From assembly GCA_028293005.1 (NCBI GenBank), contig JAQGLH010000061.1, positions 1 to 7,217 on the forward strand: DNA of 7,217 nucleotides, given 5' to 3'. The translations under genes were made by a program, and so were the position numbers. The notes under the pieces are model-generated. The model was not told the origin of the DNA and ran no database searches. It worked only from the letters and a program-made list of their open reading frames with translations. This document shows, piece after piece, positions 5,801 to 7,217 of this stretch (the first letter of the stretch is position 1; the number at the start of each line of letters is the position of its first letter). The stretch comes from Alphaproteobacteria bacterium. GTDB taxonomy: Bacteria; Pseudomonadota; Alphaproteobacteria; Sphingomonadales; Sphingomonadaceae.

Positions 5801-6709
5801 TCAGCTCGCCATCCTCGCTGTGGCGGATGCGCCGAGGAGGTCGACAAAGTGCTGCGCGGCGGTCGACAAGCGCCCGCGCCGGATCAGCCACAACCCGCTC
5901 ACCGCGACCGGGTCGTCAAGCTGCCGGAAGACAACGTTCTCCGGATGAAGCACCCTCAGCGAATCGGTCAAGATCGTGATGCCCATGCCGGCCGCGACGA
6001 GGCCGAGAAGCATCGCCAATCCCATCGCTTCCTGGACGACAAGCGGCGCGAAGCCCGCGCTCGCGCACATCCGCTCGATATGGTCGTTGAAACCTCCTCC
6101 GAGGTCCCGCTGGTAGAGGATGAACCCCTCGTTCCTCAGATCCTCGATCGTCGGCGGCCGATCGCTCCGCGCCAGCGGATGATCGCTGCGCATCGCGACG
6201 ATCAGGGGCTCGTTCATCAGCAGCTTGCTCATCATCGAAGCGGCAAGCGGCGGCGGATCGTAACCGCGCACGAAGCCTAGATCGATGCGTTCTTCCCCGA
6301 GCGCTTCGATCTGCGCGTCGCGCGCCATCTCGACCAGCTTCAGCCGCACCATCACATAGGCCTCGCGGAACGCCGAGAGAGCCCGAACGACATCCGGCGT
6401 GAACGGCACAGAAGACGAAAAGCCGATCGCGATCTCGCCGATTTCCCCGGACTGAGCGCGCCGGGCGGTTTCCACCGCCTGCTGCGCCTGCGCCAGCAAT
6501 TTTCGCGCCTCGACGAGGAAGAGACGGCCCGCATCGGTCAACGCGACGCGGCGGCTGGTGCGTTCGAGCAGCAAGACGCCGAGCTCTTGCTCCAGGGCAT
6601 TGATGCGCTGGCTGAGCGGCGGCTGGGTCATGCCCAATTGGGCGGCCGCTCGGCCGAAGTGCAGTTCCTCCGCCACCCGGACGAAGTAGCGCAAATCCTT
6701 AAGTTCCAT
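5801..6709 (-). CDS. LysR-type transcriptional regulator
   Basis: A 302-residue regulator of usual LysR length. Residues 1-60 form the winged helix-turn-helix, with LHFGRAAAQLGMTQPPLSQRI (16-36) as helix-turn-helix and LLLERTSRRVALTDAG (46-61) as wing. A linker helix runs to about residue 88. The effector-binding domain follows (about 90-295), starting with IAIGFSSSVPF (93-103). The MELKDLRYFVRVAEELHFGRAA start is typical of the CatR/BenM/CbnR branch, which senses aromatic or other small organic ligands, but the ligand here cannot be read. The ATG at 6709 has an in-frame TGA two codons upstream and no clear ribosome binding site, so translation may be leaderless or from a very short leader. 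It is divergent from an RND efflux permease 144 bases away, the usual arrangement for a regulator controlling its neighbour and itself. Confidence 0.93.
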   Translation of the reverse strand: MELKDLRYFVRVAEELHFGRAAAQLGMTQPPLSQRINALEQELGVLLLERTSRRVALTDAGRLFLVEARKLLAQAQQAVETARRAQSGEIGEIAIGFSSSVPFTPDVVRALSAFREAYVMVRLKLVEMARDAQIEALGEERIDLGFVRGYDPPPLAASMMSKLLMNEPLIVAMRSDHPLARSDRPPTIEDLRNEGFILYQRDLGGGFNDHIERMCASAGFAPLVVQEAMGLAMLLGLVAAGMGITILTDSLRVLHPENVVFRQLDDPVAVSGLWLIRRGRLSTAAQHFVDLLGASATARMAS

Positions 6710-6736
6710 TGATCAAGTCGTATACGATATCGATCA
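6710..6736. promoter_or_regulatory. Cluster of overlapping palindromes, candidate LysR operator
   Basis: Directly upstream of the regulator's ATG are TCGTATACGA (6718-6727), CGATATCG (6725-6732) and ATCGAT (6729-6734), all perfect palindromes that overlap or abut. They are framed by TGATC (6710-6714) and GATCA (6732-6736). On the minus strand TATACG could act as the -10 element of the regulator gene, so binding here would give autorepression. A strict T-N11-A box within ATC-N9-GAT is not present; the nearest arrangement is ATC-N11-GAT (6712-6728). Confidence 0.5.
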
Positions 6737-6811
6737 TGGCGCAATACCTATTGGACTGCGACCCTATCTTGCGCCAGTGCTGCATCGCACCACGCTCCTG
6801 GCGAGACTCGA

Positions 6812-6845
6812 CCGGGGGCGAGGCTGTTCAGGGAGCCTCCCCCGG
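6812..6845 (+). promoter_or_regulatory. Strong leader hairpin reaching the RND pump ribosome binding site
   Basis: CCGGGGG (6812-6818) pairs with CCCCCGG (6839-6845), and AGGCT (6821-6825) pairs with AGCCT (6834-6838). A CG bulge (6819-6820) interrupts the left arm, and the loop is eight bases (6826-6833). The twelve-pair, mostly G:C stem ends nine bases before the ATG at 6854. Its last two bases are the first two of the likely ribosome binding site GGGGA (6844-6848). There is no T-tract, so a translational or RNA-stability role is more likely than termination. Confidence 0.6.
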
Positions 6846-6853
6846 GGACAAGC

Positions 6854-7217
6854 ATGATCGGTATCGTCAAGATCGCGCTTCAGCGCCCGTTGACCTTCAT
6901 CGTCATGGCGCTGCTCATCCTCATCATGGGGCTGCTCGCCTCCTTTCGGACACCGACCGACATCTTCCCGGAGATCCGCATTCCGGTGATCGCCGTGGCG
7001 TGGAACTATGCTGGCCTGCCTCCGGACGAAATGGCCGGACGCGTGATCTCGAGCTACGAGCGCGTGCTGAGCACCACGGTCAACGACATTGAGCATATCG
7101 AGAGCCAGTCGCTGCCCGGCATCGGCATCGTCAAAATCTATTTCCAGCCGGGCGCCGACATTCGCACCGCGACCGCGCAGGTGACATCGATCTCGCAAAC
7201 GGTCCTGCGCCAGATGC
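6854..7217 (+). CDS. RND efflux transporter permease, N-terminal part (runs off window)
   Basis: The first 121 codons of a large inner-membrane pump of the AcrB/HAE1 type; full members are usually around 1,000-1,050 residues. The cytoplasmic N-terminus MIGIVKIALQRPL is followed by transmembrane helix 1 (about 14-30). Then comes the periplasmic entry TDIFPEIRIPVIAVAWNYAG (35-54) with the family's FPE-I-x-x-P motif, the porter-domain start LPPDEMAGRVISSYE (55-69), and the strand around IVKIYFQPGADI (92-103). Such pumps use the proton gradient to export drugs, solvents or detergents with an adaptor and an outer-membrane channel, which would be expected beyond this edge or upstream elsewhere; none is visible here. 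GGGGA (6844-6848) is five bases before the ATG. The divergent LysR-type gene is its likely regulator. Confidence 0.9.
   Translation, partial: MIGIVKIALQRPLTFIVMALLILIMGLLASFRTPTDIFPEIRIPVIAVAWNYAGLPPDEMAGRVISSYERVLSTTVNDIEHIESQSLPGIGIVKIYFQPGADIRTATAQVTSISQTVLRQM

Noticed and set aside
6709..7092. Forward 127-codon frame over the RND start
   Set aside because: It is out of frame with the clear RND permease sequence and resembles no protein family.

Overview
The window looks like a chromosomal stretch of an alphaproteobacterium, most likely a sphingomonad (Sphingomonas/Sphingopyxis/Novosphingobium type). The reasons are the high G+C of most of the genes, the protein families present (DUF4142, NnrU, a haem-containing PQQ alcohol dehydrogenase, an RND pump with a divergent LysR regulator), and a perfect match to the EcfG general-stress promoter consensus, which is specific to Alphaproteobacteria. 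Family assignments come from reading the sequence; no database search was run.

Layout. Positions 1-254 hold no gene I can support. A SAM-dependent methyltransferase (255-914, +) follows; it is visibly poorer in G+C than the rest. It converges on a small VanZ-like membrane protein (972-1328, -). Upstream of that on the same strand is a secreted DUF4142 protein (1453-1953, -). A 72-bp divergent intergenic region carries the EcfG-type promoter reading into DUF4142, and on its other side starts a limonene-1,2-epoxide-hydrolase-like protein (2026-2409, +). This converges on a large periplasmic quinohaemoprotein alcohol dehydrogenase (2450-4660, -). A ~300-bp divergent regulatory region with a 7+7 bp dyad and a short hairpin separates it from an NnrU-family membrane protein (4965-5660, +). 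After a ~140-bp gap comes a LysR-type regulator (5801-6709, -). It is divergent from the start of an RND efflux permease (6854 to the window end, +), whose leader contains overlapping palindromes and a strong hairpin that reaches into its ribosome binding site.

How the genes may work together. The epoxide hydrolase-like protein, the PQQ alcohol dehydrogenase and the LysR/RND pair fit a theme of handling small hydrophobic epoxides, alcohols or solvents, but they are not one operon and the link is inference. DUF4142, and possibly VanZ 124 bp downstream of it, look like general-stress-response output. I found no CRISPR, transposase, tRNA or rRNA. I see no clear new multi-gene system. The points most worth checking are the EcfG promoter, the RND leader hairpin and palindrome cluster, and the unusual active-site residues of the PQQ dehydrogenase.
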